Under the pieces are notes generated by a model, which worked only from the letters and a program-made list of their open reading frames with translations, was not told the origin of the DNA and ran no database searches. From the NCBI RefSeq assembly GCF_013141765.1, contig NZ_WHOD01000049.1, positions 62,001 to 126,000 on the forward strand: 64,000 nt of DNA, in the 5' to 3' direction. Positions 17,819 through 26,527 of the stretch are shown piece by piece. This stretch comes from Paenibacillus foliorum (GTDB lineage: Bacteria; Bacillota; Bacilli; Paenibacillales; NBRC-103111). Numbering within the stretch: position 1 is the stretch's first letter; every line of letters begins with the position of its first letter. The translations under genes and the position numbers were made by a program.

Positions 17819-19665
17819 GCTTTAACCCCCTTATCTTCCAGCTCTTCAGGTTCAATATGGAATCCTTTGTCATCATAAACGGACCTCAGGAACATACTTC
17901 CCAGCATGATAACAGCCCCAACAGCAACTACTACATAATTATGGTACATAAATCCAAAGCCTAGAATAAAGAATCCAATTGAGAACGTTAGTGGCAGTAT
18001 AGATGGTGAAGGCATATGAATCGATCCGATCGGCTCCGCCGGTGTCATCTCTTTGTTGCCTGCCATTTTCTCTTTCCAGAAAGCATCCAATCCGCGTACA
18101 AGCGGAGTTTGTTTGAAATTGTACTCCGGTGGCGGTGATGGAATTGACCATTCCAAGGAACGTCCATCCCACGGATCCGCAGGAGCATTAATTGGTGAAC
18201 GAAGCGATGCGAATGCATTGATCAAGAATACGATCGTTCCGATTCCCATCAGGAAAGCACCTACAGTACTAATCATGTTACCTTCTTCCAAGCCAACGCC
18301 CGGCTGGTATGTAAATACGCGGCGCGGCATTCCCATCAAGCCCAAGAAATGCTGCGGGAAGAACGTCAGGTGAAAGCCGATGAAGAACGTCCAGAAATGT
18401 AGTTTTCCTAATTTCTCGTTAAGCATACGTCCGAACATTTTTGGCCACCAGTAATATAAACCAGCGAACAAGCCCAATACAAGACCACCAACGATAACAT
18501 AGTGGAAATGCGCTACTACGAAATAAGTATCGTGGTATTGGTAGTCAGCTGGAGGAACTGCAAGCATAACCCCTGTTGTACCACCCATAACGAACGTCGG
18601 GATAAAAGCTGTTGCAAAAATATTAGCTGTCGAGAACGTGATTTGTCCTCCCCACAACGTAAATAGCCAGTTGAAGATCTTAACCCCCGTAGGAACCGCG
18701 ATCGCCATTGTTGCAATAGCGAAGATAGCATTACCTATAGGACCAATCCCTGTTGTAAACATGTGATGGACCCAAACCATAAAGCCCAAAAATCCGATCA
18801 ACGCTGAAGCAAATACCATGGAGCTGTATCCGAACAGACGCTTTCTGGAGAAAGTACTTACGATATCTGAAATAATACCAAATGCCGGAAGAATCAGAAT
18901 GTATACTTCTGGGTGACCGAAGATCCAGAATATATGCTCCCAAAGCACTGGACTACCGCCTCGACTGACTTCGAAGAAGGCCCCGTCGAACAAACGGTCA
19001 AACATCAACTGAACCAAGCCTACTGTAATCGCAGGGAAAGCAAACAGGATCAGTGCAGAAGTAATGAACGCCGTCCAAGTAAACAACGGCATTCTCATGT
19101 AGGTCATACCCGGCGCACGCATGTTGATGATCGTTACAAGGAAGTTAATACCCCCGATCAGCGTACCTAACCCAGCTATCTGGAGACCTACAACATAGAA
19201 GTCAACCCCATGATACGCTGACGTTGTGTCAACGATGCTTGATAGTGGCGCATAAGCTGTCCAACCAGCAGCAGGTGCGCCACCTAGGAACCAGCTTACG
19301 TTCAACATAATACCACCAAAGACGAACAGCCATAAACCAAGTGCATTCACGAAAGGGAACGCAACGTCGCGTGCACCGATCTGTAGAGGCACAATTGCAT
19401 TCATAAATGCAAAGATTATAGGCATGGCGGCAAAGAAAATCATTGTTGTACCATGCATAGTAGTTAACGCGTTGAATGTATCGCCGATAAAGATTTTATT
19501 ATCAGGAAACATCAATTGAATCCGGATCAAGACAGCTTCGAGACCGCCGAGCAAGAAAAAGAATCCGCCAAAAATCAAGTAAAGAATACCGATTTTCTTA
19601 TGGTCAACGGTAGTGAGCCAATCCATCAATCCGGTGTACTGCTTTCTAGTGTGAGAGTGAGCCAA
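17815..19665 (-). CDS. ctaD: Cytochrome caa3 oxidase subunit I (CtaD)
   Basis: 616-residue catalytic haem-copper subunit, normal length for Bacillus CtaD. Visible ligands: the low-spin haem His in TTMHGTTM, the Cu-B and Tyr-His crosslink region in WIFGHPEVYILILPAFG, the two His in WVHHMFTTG, and the haem a3/a ligands in YFVVAHFHYVIVGG. It reduces oxygen and pumps protons. Start is TTG at 19665, with AAGGAGG 9 bases upstream and the sequence MAHSHTRKQYTG. It follows ctaC by 31 bases. Confidence 0.97.
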   Translation of the reverse strand: MAHSHTRKQYTGLMDWLTTVDHKKIGILYLIFGGFFFLLGGLEAVLIRIQLMFPDNKIFIGDTFNALTTMHGTTMIFFAAMPIIFAFMNAIVPLQIGARDVAFPFVNALGLWLFVFGGIMLNVSWFLGGAPAAGWTAYAPLSSIVDTTSAYHGVDFYVVGLQIAGLGTLIGGINFLVTIINMRAPGMTYMRMPLFTWTAFITSALILFAFPAITVGLVQLMFDRLFDGAFFEVSRGGSPVLWEHIFWIFGHPEVYILILPAFGIISDIVSTFSRKRLFGYSSMVFASALIGFLGFMVWVHHMFTTGIGPIGNAIFAIATMAIAVPTGVKIFNWLFTLWGGQITFSTANIFATAFIPTFVMGGTTGVMLAVPPADYQYHDTYFVVAHFHYVIVGGLVLGLFAGLYYWWPKMFGRMLNEKLGKLHFWTFFIGFHLTFFPQHFLGLMGMPRRVFTYQPGVGLEEGNMISTVGAFLMGIGTIVFLINAFASLRSPINAPADPWDGRSLEWSIPSPPPEYNFKQTPLVRGLDAFWKEKMAGNKEMTPAEPIGSIHMPSPSILPLTFSIGFFILGFGFMYHNYVVVAVGAVIMLGSMFLRSVYDDKGFHIEPEELEDKGVKA

Positions 19666-19696
19666 CGTATTTACCTCCTTTTTACCAAGATGTTCA

Positions 19697-20725
19697 TTAT
19701 TTCAATGCATTTAAGTATTTAATCAAATCATTAATCTGTTGTTCTTTCAGTGGTTGTGCGCCAGTAGGGCCAAATGCAGGCATTTTATTACCAGGCTTCA
19801 CCTCTTGTGGATTACTGATCCAATCATGCAAGTTCTTATCATTATTAGTACCTTTATCTAGAACACCTGCAATCATTTCACGCGTCGCAAACCCATTCAA
19901 GTTAGGACCAAAACCAAGTCCTTGCGCGTTAACCGCGTGACAGGACAAGCAGTTATCTTTAAATACTTGTTCGCCGGCTTTGGCCTCTGCAGGAATTGCT
20001 GCAGGCGTCTTCATTTTATCTACCCATTTAGTGAAATCTGTATCGCTCTTAGACACTACTTTGAAATCCATCAATGCATGCGAAGCTCCACACAATTCCG
20101 CACATTTACCTAAAAATACAGCAGCGTCATCAGCTTCGAAATACATAACATTGGTCATCCCAACGTTAGTATCCTGTTTACCGGCAAGTGACGGCACCCA
20201 GAAGGAGTGAAGCACGTCAGCAGAGGTAACTTCCAATGCAATCTTCTTACCTGCTGGAATAACTAGATCCTGAGCTGTTGCAATTCCAAGCTCCGGATAA
20301 TCAAACTGCCACCAGAATTGATGCGCCGTTACCTTAACATGAACTGCATCTTTGTTCTGAATATGGTTCTCGGACAGCTTAATTGTATAACTGACTGTAG
20401 GCACAGCCAAAATGAGCAATAGAATAATCGGAACAACGGTCCAAATGATTTCCAGTGTGTGACTACCTTCAACCTGCTTTGGAATGATGTCTTTATCGCC
20501 CTTTTTCTTACGAAAGCGCACTAATACATAAATGTAAATCGCGAAAACAACCAGAACAACCACGATCATGATACCCAAGCTCAGCTTCATTAAGAATAGC
20601 TGGTCTCTGGCCACAGGTCCTCTAGGTCTCAAGGCTGAAATCGTATCGCTTCCACACCCCGTTAAAAGCAACATCATCAACCCGAAAAGAGGGATGAAAC
20701 GCCACAGATTTTGCCATCGATTCAT
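19697..20725 (-). CDS. ctaC: Cytochrome caa3 oxidase subunit II with fused cytochrome c (CtaC)
   Basis: 342-residue lipoprotein. The signal ends in a lipobox LLTGC, then a membrane anchor, a cupredoxin domain with the Cu-A site (GKCAELCGASHALM), and a C-terminal cytochrome c domain with CLSCH and a Met in NKMPAFGP. The fused haem domain is what makes this a caa3-type oxidase. ATG at 20725 follows AGGTGGGATTGATAAG; the frame stays open 16 codons further upstream. First gene of ctaCDEF. Confidence 0.95.
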   Translation of the reverse strand: MNRWQNLWRFIPLFGLMMLLLTGCGSDTISALRPRGPVARDQLFLMKLSLGIMIVVVLVVFAIYIYVLVRFRKKKGDKDIIPKQVEGSHTLEIIWTVVPIILLLILAVPTVSYTIKLSENHIQNKDAVHVKVTAHQFWWQFDYPELGIATAQDLVIPAGKKIALEVTSADVLHSFWVPSLAGKQDTNVGMTNVMYFEADDAAVFLGKCAELCGASHALMDFKVVSKSDTDFTKWVDKMKTPAAIPAEAKAGEQVFKDNCLSCHAVNAQGLGFGPNLNGFATREMIAGVLDKGTNNDKNLHDWISNPQEVKPGNKMPAFGPTGAQPLKEQQINDLIKYLNALK

Positions 20726-20804
20726 CTTATCAATCCCACCTCTAAAGCTAATATTTTTCGAACAAAAGGTCATATATTGTCAATGAACCTATTCACCATT
20801 ATTA

Positions 20805-20833
20805 ACTATAAATACGTACCCCTTTTTTGTCAA
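20805..20833 (-). promoter_or_regulatory. Promoter of the ctaC operon, in a 353-base divergent gap
   Basis: The minus strand shows TTGACA (20828-20833), 17 bases, then TATAGT (20805-20810), about 80 bases before the ctaC start. The string TTCATTGACAA occurs twice in this gap, once at this -35 and again about 49 bases closer to ctaC. I see no other gene or hairpin in 20834-21078, which must also hold the promoter of the lipoprotein gene at 21079. Confidence 0.7.
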
Positions 20834-21078
20834 TGAATCTGGAGAAGTTCACAAATTGTTCTCAATCCTGCGCCCCCATTGGTTTTTTCAATTATGTCTC
20901 TCGTATTTTATTTCCATAATCAAAGAGTTTTATGCAAGAAAATGTGATTTAGTCTCTATGTATAATTACCTTGATTTGATGAATCCTACATATAGAATTC
21001 AATGCCCGCAAAAGCAGTTTTTAAAGGAATATATTGTATATGGAGTCCATTCGAAGAAAGAGGTAAGGAGGCCCTTTT

Positions 21079-21765
21079 ATGCGGTTTAACCGGATTATTC
21101 TAGGAATTGTTTGTACAAGCTCAATATTCGGCTTATGCGGCTGTTTCAGTACGTATGATTACAACAGCGCCAGTAATTACGGAAGTCAGCGGGATGAACA
21201 CCGCCAGGATACCTCGAGAGCTTATCAGACAGCGCAGCAATATACTATAGTTTCACATAAGCATACCCGACTCGAATTGAATCAGTTTTTGTCGGATCAA
21301 GTCGCTGCCATGAATGGGGTTAACAGCGCTATTGTTATGATGGCGGATAATACGGCTTACGTTGCCATTATCATTGATAATACGGCATCTGGCACAAAGA
21401 GCAGCACCCGAGAAACGAATAATGGGGGAACGGTTCGTGGATTATACAACCCCGCTGCTCCTTTTAACGATTATGCAGATCCCAACAAGCTGGCAACCGG
21501 TACAAATTCATACGAAACCGTACAGCATCATGAGCAAATCACACATCTGTTCAAGCAGAAAATTGCTGAAAAAGTTCGTTCTCTTCAGCCGACGGTGACT
21601 GATGTATATATATCTGCTCATCGAGACTATATCAACGAGCTAAATAAACTCGCCCAAGAAGCATGGAAAGGCCGTGATTTAACCCCTTATGTTAGTGAAT
21701 TTGATGCCATGTCGGAGTATATTTTTGGCACACAGCCTACTATTCCTACAAAATCGGAAGGCTAG
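21079..21765 (+). CDS. YhcN/YlaJ-family sporulation lipoprotein
   Basis: 228-residue predicted lipoprotein. The signal peptide ends in LCGC (lipobox, Cys22). The body matches the YhcN/YlaJ family: VNSAIVMMADNTAYVAIIID, the conserved loop around NNGGTVRG, and IAEKVRSLQPTVTDVYISAH. Bacillus subtilis YhcN is a spore membrane lipoprotein made in the forespore; the same place is likely here, though no forespore promoter was verified. AAGGAGG lies 7 bases before the ATG. It is divergent from ctaC. Confidence 0.85.
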   Translation: MRFNRIILGIVCTSSIFGLCGCFSTYDYNSASNYGSQRDEHRQDTSRAYQTAQQYTIVSHKHTRLELNQFLSDQVAAMNGVNSAIVMMADNTAYVAIIIDNTASGTKSSTRETNNGGTVRGLYNPAAPFNDYADPNKLATGTNSYETVQHHEQITHLFKQKIAEKVRSLQPTVTDVYISAHRDYINELNKLAQEAWKGRDLTPYVSEFDAMSEYIFGTQPTIPTKSEG

Positions 21766-21977
21766 TTAAAGACAGTTTACAAGCATGGCTAATAAGGACA
21801 TGGCCTCGGCACAATGAAAGACAACTATATTCTCGGAGGTCACTTTGTGAGGCGTTGGAGTAGTAGCCTCTTGAGTGAATAGGTATTAACAAATTGTTTT
21901 CGTCTGTCAGATTTCGAGGCCGGTCAAGCCACCGTTCTAAAACATACGAAGTAGCTATAGAATGGGACTTCCACTCT

Positions 21978-22024
21978 CCCTCTGTTTTCCTTCATATATA
22001 ATATGAAGAAACGCAGAGGGTTTT
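21978..22024 (+). terminator. Strong hairpin in the 412-base gap before the RNA helicase gene
   Basis: CCCTCTG pairs with CAGAGGG and the inner CTTCATAT with ATATGAAG, followed by TTTT. It may end the YhcN transcript or act as an attenuator in a long helicase leader. A smaller possible hairpin (GGGTTC/GAACC) lies at about 22055-22082. No gene is seen in 21766-22177. Confidence 0.65.
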
Positions 22025-22177
22025 GCTGCGGATCGACTGGTTTCTTTTTCCCCCGGGTTCCTGTAGAATGCAGGGTAGAACCTGAATATTCTTAAGTGAG
22101 TATGATGGGAAATGAACGTGAGTTTTATTCATGCTTTGTATGGAATGGAATGAACGGTAAATAAGGAGATTAAAATA

Positions 22178-24289
22178 ATGAAAAATGTATTTGCCTCACT
22201 CGGCATTAGCAGTGAATTGACGGAGGCGTTAAGCCAGCAAGGGTATACAGAGCCTACTCCGATTCAAAAAGAAGCTATCCCAGTAGTGTTATCTGGAGAT
22301 GATGTCATTGCTCAAGCGCAAACAGGCACGGGTAAGACCTTAGCTTTTGTGCTGCCTATCTTGGAGAAGCTGGATCCTAAAAAAAGCTACACCCAAGCGC
22401 TCATTCTTACACCTACACGCGAACTGGCTATACAAATAACTAGCGAGGTTCAAAGATGGGCACCACTTAAAGGAATAAGTGTACTGGCTGCATACGGCGG
22501 ACAGGATGTAGAACGCCAGCTTAAAAAACTCGAGGGAAGCATCCACTTGATTATCGCTACGCCTGGACGCTTGCTTGACCATTTACGTAGAGGCACCGTT
22601 CAACTTCAGCGTATATCTACACTTGTGCTGGATGAAGCGGACCAAATGCTGCATATGGGTTTCTTGAAGGATGTTGAGGAAATTATTATTCAAACCTCCC
22701 CTAAAAGACAAACCCTGTTGTTCTCAGCAACAATGCCAGGACCCATTCGCAACTTAGCAAAAGGCTACATGAAAACGCCGCAGGAAATTAAAGTGAAAAC
22801 CAAACAGGTCACTTTGACCGAGATCGAACAAATTGCCATCAAAACAACGGATCGCGGTAAGCAAGAAGCTCTGGTTCGTTTGATTGACGAATACAACCCT
22901 TATCTAGCTATGATCTTCTGCCGTACTAAGCTGAGAGCGGCCAAGCTTAACGAGGCTTTGCGTGAAATGGGCTACTCGTCCGATGAGCTCCACGGCGATT
23001 TGACTCAAGCCAAGCGTGAGCAAGTAATGAAACGATTTCGGGACGCCAAAATCCAACTCCTGGTAGCCACTGAAATTGCGGCTCGCGGACTGGATATTGA
23101 GGGGATTACCCATGTATTCAATTATGACATGCCTCATGATGTAGAAAGCTATATCCATCGTATTGGAAGGACAGGACGAGCTGGACAACGCGGTATGGCT
23201 GTCACAATGGTAACCCAGCATGATCTAGGTACACTTGAAGCCATTGAGCAAGGAATCAATGCAGAGCTGCCTCGACGGACTGTCAAAGCTGATGGTGAGC
23301 TGAGTGAAGCTCGGACCAGCGGTCGCGGGAACATTGTAGGTCGCAGAGCTTCGGACAAAGACGACAGGGTAGATATGAGCACACGGGGTGATCGTGATTC
23401 CGCTCAACGCGGAAGACGCGGCGCTGCTCGCGGCGGGGACTCTGCTCGACGTGAGGGCGGACGTGGACGTGGCACATCAAGCACTGGGCGCGGCACTAGT
23501 TTTGGACGTGGAGCAAGTGCGGGTCCTGGACGCGGAGGCGAGCGTGGAGCCGCTGGGACACGTAGCGAAGTTCCAACGTCACCTTGGGCAAAGGCTAGAG
23601 CCGATCGAAGCGCGGCTGCTGAGCGCGAGGGCGGCAGCGACTTCGGCGGGGCTGGTGCTGGTGGGCGCGGGGCGGCAGGCGCTCGCGGCGCAGCTGGAGC
23701 AACGCCTTGGCGCACTGCCGGCGGCGAGCGCGAGGGCGCAAGCGACTTCGGCGGCGCTAATGCTGGACGCGGACGCGGAGCTAGTGCTGGCGGGCGCGGG
23801 GCGGCGGGTGCTCGCGGCGCAGCTGGAGCAACGCCTTGGCGCACTGCCGGCGGCGAGCGCGAGGGCGGCAGCGACTTCGGCGGCGCTAACGCTGGCCGCG
23901 GACGCGGAGCTAGTGCTGGCGGGCGCGGGGCGGCGGGTGCTCGCGGCGCAGCTGGTGCAACGCCTTGGCGCACTGCCGGCGGCGAGCGCGAGGGCGGCAG
24001 CGACTTCGGCGGCGCTAACGCTGGCCGCGGACGCGGAGCTGGAGCGGCATCACGCGGCCCTGCTAATGCGGGACGTGGGCGCGATGCAGGTGCATGGACT
24101 ACGAAGCATGAAGCACAGCGTAACGCTAAAGCAGCGACGGGCAACGGACGTGGGCGCGGTGACAGTCCTACATCTGGCGGCGGAGCAGCCGGACGCGGAC
24201 GAGACAGTCAGCGAGGCCAAGGCCCAAGCGGTGGCAAGCCTCGGACCGGAGGCAGCAATTCCGGTCCACGCGGAACTAGAAAACGTTAA
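22178..24289 (+). CDS. DEAD-box RNA helicase with long RGG-repeat tail
   Basis: 703-residue ATP-dependent RNA helicase. The core (about 1-370) has all motifs: Q motif (TEPTPIQKEAIP), AQTGTGKT, PTRELAIQ, LDEAD, SAT, ARGLDIEG and HRIGRTGRAG. The remaining 330 residues are a disordered, Arg/Gly/Ala-rich tail in which a 43-residue unit is repeated about 3.4 times (see the repeat entry). RGG tails bind RNA non-specifically and may favour condensates. The core is of the CshA/DeaD type, linked in other Bacillota to cold growth and the RNA degradosome; this tail is longer and more repetitive than usual. AAGGAG precedes the ATG by 9 bases. Confidence 0.93.
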   Translation: MKNVFASLGISSELTEALSQQGYTEPTPIQKEAIPVVLSGDDVIAQAQTGTGKTLAFVLPILEKLDPKKSYTQALILTPTRELAIQITSEVQRWAPLKGISVLAAYGGQDVERQLKKLEGSIHLIIATPGRLLDHLRRGTVQLQRISTLVLDEADQMLHMGFLKDVEEIIIQTSPKRQTLLFSATMPGPIRNLAKGYMKTPQEIKVKTKQVTLTEIEQIAIKTTDRGKQEALVRLIDEYNPYLAMIFCRTKLRAAKLNEALREMGYSSDELHGDLTQAKREQVMKRFRDAKIQLLVATEIAARGLDIEGITHVFNYDMPHDVESYIHRIGRTGRAGQRGMAVTMVTQHDLGTLEAIEQGINAELPRRTVKADGELSEARTSGRGNIVGRRASDKDDRVDMSTRGDRDSAQRGRRGAARGGDSARREGGRGRGTSSTGRGTSFGRGASAGPGRGGERGAAGTRSEVPTSPWAKARADRSAAAEREGGSDFGGAGAGGRGAAGARGAAGATPWRTAGGEREGASDFGGANAGRGRGASAGGRGAAGARGAAGATPWRTAGGEREGGSDFGGANAGRGRGASAGGRGAAGARGAAGATPWRTAGGEREGGSDFGGANAGRGRGAGAASRGPANAGRGRDAGAWTTKHEAQRNAKAATGNGRGRGDSPTSGGGAAGRGRDSQRGQGPSGGKPRTGGSNSGPRGTRKR
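23621..24046 (+). repeat. Tandem 129-base repeat inside the helicase tail
   Basis: In-frame copies begin at 23621, 23726, 23855 and 23984 with GAGCGCGAGGGCG. The first is 105 bases (35 residues, lacking 8 residues), the next two are 129 bases (43 residues), and the last is cut after about 63 bases. Units carry ATPWRTAGGEREG, SDFGGANAGRGRG and RGAAGARGAAG. All units keep the frame. The region is very GC-rich compared with the flanks and free of stops in other frames, so copy number probably varies among strains. Confidence 0.92.
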
Positions 24290-24309
24290 GCTGCTGCTGA
24301 TTCCTAAAT

Positions 24310-24342
24310 AGAACAGCTTAAGTTTCTGTTTAAGCTGTTCTA
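24310..24342 (+). terminator. Terminator after the RNA helicase gene
   Basis: TAGAACAGCTTAA pairs with TTAAGCTGTTCTA around a 7-base loop, followed by TAGTTTTC. The hairpin is strong, the T tract modest. Confidence 0.7.
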
Positions 24343-24491
24343 TAGTTTTCACAGTATGATGCACATATTTTACCTATATCTTTGGAAATACTCAGTGTGG
24401 TAATCCTGTAAATGTCCTTTACCTATCCAATCAAAACAGGTAAAATGAAGTACACACCACTTTTGTATCAAACTTCCAAGGAGGGGTATCC

Positions 24492-25082
24492 ATGTACGAG
24501 TTAAAAGAAGAAGATGTTATTTTTATTTTTACCGGACCCAATGGCGCAGGCCGCAAGACAGTAGCCCAGATGTCAGGCGACACATTAGGCATGAAACAGG
24601 TAATTTCGTACACGACAAGAACTCCCCGATCGGCGGAAGTAAATGGACAGGACTATCATTTTGTATCCCATGAGGTTTTTTCCAAAGACCAAAAGAACAA
24701 CGAGTTTATCGAGGTAATTGAGATTGACGGTAATTTATACGGTGTTAAAGGGCAAGATATTGTAAACACTCTGCAAAAACATGGAGCTGTTTACTTAATC
24801 CTCAACCGTTTTGGTGCAGACGCCGTAAAAAAGCTGTATGATACGAAAGCAGTCCGAGTCTTTATTTACGCCGACAAGCAGACCATCCTCAAACGCGAAG
24901 AAGATCGTGGAGACTCACCGGAGTTAATTGAGCGCTACATGTCTCATTTCGAAGATGAAATGGCATATAAGGATCAATGCGAGCATATTTTTGAAAACCT
25001 GGACTTAGCGCACACCGTATTTGATCTTACCAAAACCCTTGATGATAATTATCTACACCGTAATCTGATCGACAAAGACTAA
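24492..25082 (+). CDS. Guanylate-kinase-like protein with altered P-loop
   Basis: 196-residue protein of the guanylate kinase fold. Features of the family: FIFTGPNGAGRKT (residues 12-23), SYTTRTPRSAEVNGQDYHFVS for GMP binding, the FIEVIEIDGNLYGV segment, and a C-terminal helix region with KREEDRGD. In canonical enzymes the P-loop reads GxxGxGKGT; here Arg21-Lys22 replaces Lys-Gly, so the usual Walker lysine is shifted or lost. It is therefore probably a paralogue of the housekeeping Gmk with changed or no GMP kinase activity. AAGGAGGGGTATCC precedes the ATG. It stands alone between two terminators. Confidence 0.8.
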   Translation: MYELKEEDVIFIFTGPNGAGRKTVAQMSGDTLGMKQVISYTTRTPRSAEVNGQDYHFVSHEVFSKDQKNNEFIEVIEIDGNLYGVKGQDIVNTLQKHGAVYLILNRFGADAVKKLYDTKAVRVFIYADKQTILKREEDRGDSPELIERYMSHFEDEMAYKDQCEHIFENLDLAHTVFDLTKTLDDNYLHRNLIDKD

Positions 25083-25108
25083 GATTTTCAACATAGTTTA
25101 CGAAAAAG

Positions 25109-25150
25109 AAGACCGAAACCGGCATCGCCGAGCTAAACGGTCTTTTTTTT
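25109..25150 (+). terminator. Terminator after the guanylate-kinase-like gene
   Basis: AAGACCG pairs with CGGTCTT, followed by an eight-T run. It ends only about 20 bases before the next start codon, so the next gene depends on read-through or on a promoter in this hairpin region. Confidence 0.75.
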
Positions 25151-25172
25151 CATAGGAAAGGAATGATCCTTT

Positions 25173-26342
25173 ATGCAAATTGTATCCATAGAACCCACCC
25201 CCAGTCCCAATACAATGAAAGTACAGCTGAGCGAACGGCTGGCTGACGGGGTCAGAATAACTTATACGCTCGAACAAGCAGCTTCAGCCAAGACGCCTGT
25301 TTTCATTCAGAAGCTGCTAAACATTGAAGGCGTAAAAAGCATCTATCATGCAGCTGATTTTATAGCGGTCGATCGTACGGCCAAAGCCGATTGGCAGTAC
25401 ATTCTCGCTCAGGTGCGCGAAGTACTTGGCGGAGAAGCTGCTGGTGTGGATGCTGCTCTAGCTGGTGCATCTGCTGATAGCGATTCAGCCTTCGGCGAGG
25501 TGCAGGTGCTGCTGCAGCATTTTCGTGGCATTCCGCTGCAGGTGCGCGTACAGAGCGGAGCCGAGCAGCAGCGCACCGCTCTGCCCGATCGCTTCAGCCA
25601 GGCCGCCGTCCAGGCGGCAGCGGCATCCCCCAATCTCATCAAGGAGCGTTCGCTCGAGGATTGGGGGATTCGCTACGGCGAGCTGAAGGAAGTGCTCGAT
25701 GAGGTGGCGCAGGAAATTGACGCCACCTACGATGAAGCCCGCCTGCTGCACCTTATAGAGCAGGCGCAGCAGCAGTTGAACGGCGGCTCCGTCGAGGGAG
25801 CCGCCGCTGTAAGGTCTGCAGGGCGTGCAGCGCTAAGCCCTGGGGAGCTGCAGCGGCAGCTGGCTGACCCTGACTGGAAGCAGCGCTATGCGGCGCTTCA
25901 GCAGGTAAAGCCGTCCGCCGAGACGCTGTCGCTGTTGATTCATGCACTCGATGACGAGAAATCATCGATTCGAAGGCTGGCCACCGTATACCTCGGTGAC
26001 CTGAAGGAGCCAGAAGTGCTGCCCTATTTATACCGTGCGCTGAAGGATTCATCTGCATCTGTTCGGAGAACCGCAGGCGATACGCTATCCGACATCGGTG
26101 ATCCCGCTGCTGCTTCAGCGATGATACAAGCGTTGAAGGACCCGAACAAGCTGGTTCGCTGGCGTGCTGCCCGGTTTCTCTATGAGGTCGGCGATGATCA
26201 GGCCCTTGCTGCGCTTCATGAAGTCGAGAATGATGCTGAGTTTGAAATACGCATGCAAATCAAAATGGCAATAGAGAGAATTGAGGGCGGTCATGCCGCT
26301 GAAGGCTCCGTCTGGCAGCAGATGACACGCAGATCACAATAA
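25173..26342 (+). CDS. CvfC/YpgR-like protein with Nfu-N and HEAT-repeat domains
   Basis: 389-residue cytoplasmic protein. Residues 1-85 resemble the N-terminal domain of Nfu/NifU scaffold proteins (EPTPSPNTMKVQL, FIQKLLNIEGVKSIY), but the cysteine-bearing Nfu C-terminal domain is absent. The middle part contains the virulence-factor region (IRYGELKEVLDEVAQEIDATYDEARLL), and the last 160 residues form HEAT-like repeats (DWKQRYAALQQV, IRRLATVYLGDL, VRRTAGDTLSDIGD, VRWRAARFLYEVGD). This architecture matches Staphylococcus aureus conserved virulence factor C and Bacillus YpgR; the molecular role is not known. GGAAAGGA precedes the ATG. Confidence 0.88.
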   Translation: MQIVSIEPTPSPNTMKVQLSERLADGVRITYTLEQAASAKTPVFIQKLLNIEGVKSIYHAADFIAVDRTAKADWQYILAQVREVLGGEAAGVDAALAGASADSDSAFGEVQVLLQHFRGIPLQVRVQSGAEQQRTALPDRFSQAAVQAAAASPNLIKERSLEDWGIRYGELKEVLDEVAQEIDATYDEARLLHLIEQAQQQLNGGSVEGAAAVRSAGRAALSPGELQRQLADPDWKQRYAALQQVKPSAETLSLLIHALDDEKSSIRRLATVYLGDLKEPEVLPYLYRALKDSSASVRRTAGDTLSDIGDPAAASAMIQALKDPNKLVRWRAARFLYEVGDDQALAALHEVENDAEFEIRMQIKMAIERIEGGHAAEGSVWQQMTRRSQ

Positions 26343-26429
26343 AATGAGTTCCAACGCTGTGGCATTCTCAAAGGACTAGCATGTTATCTCAACGTTGATC
26401 GAAGCTTGAATAAAAAATCAAATCAAATA

Positions 26430-26470
26430 AACCTCCGAAGTCCACTTTAAATGGCACTTTGGAGGTTTTG
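26430..26470. terminator. Bidirectional terminator after the CvfC-like gene
   Basis: AACCTCCGAAGT pairs with ACTTTGGAGGTT (one G-T pair) around a 14-base loop; TTTTG follows on the plus strand. It also faces the converging metallo-hydrolase gene. Confidence 0.75.
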
Positions 26471-26502
26471 TTGTGTTGTGTTGTGTTTTGTTGTGTTGTT
26501 TG
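26466..26502. repeat. TTGTG pentamer tract
   Basis: A 37-base low-complexity stretch of TTGTG units, broken once by TTTTG, directly after the terminator stem and 26 bases before the end of the converging gene. It is purely T/G on the plus strand. Confidence 0.8.
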
Positions 26503-26527
26503 ATACATCATCTGACATTGTTACTAT

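Noticed and set aside
20856..21089. 77-codon plus-strand frame before the YhcN-like gene
   Set aside because: No ribosome site, no similarity to any family I know, and it overlaps the start of the lipoprotein gene.
23388..24311. Long open frames in other frames over the helicase tail, including a 307-codon plus-strand frame and a 246-codon antisense frame
   Set aside because: They arise because the GC-rich repeat has no stops in several frames; they have no ribosome binding sites, and the helicase frame keeps its domain context through the repeats.
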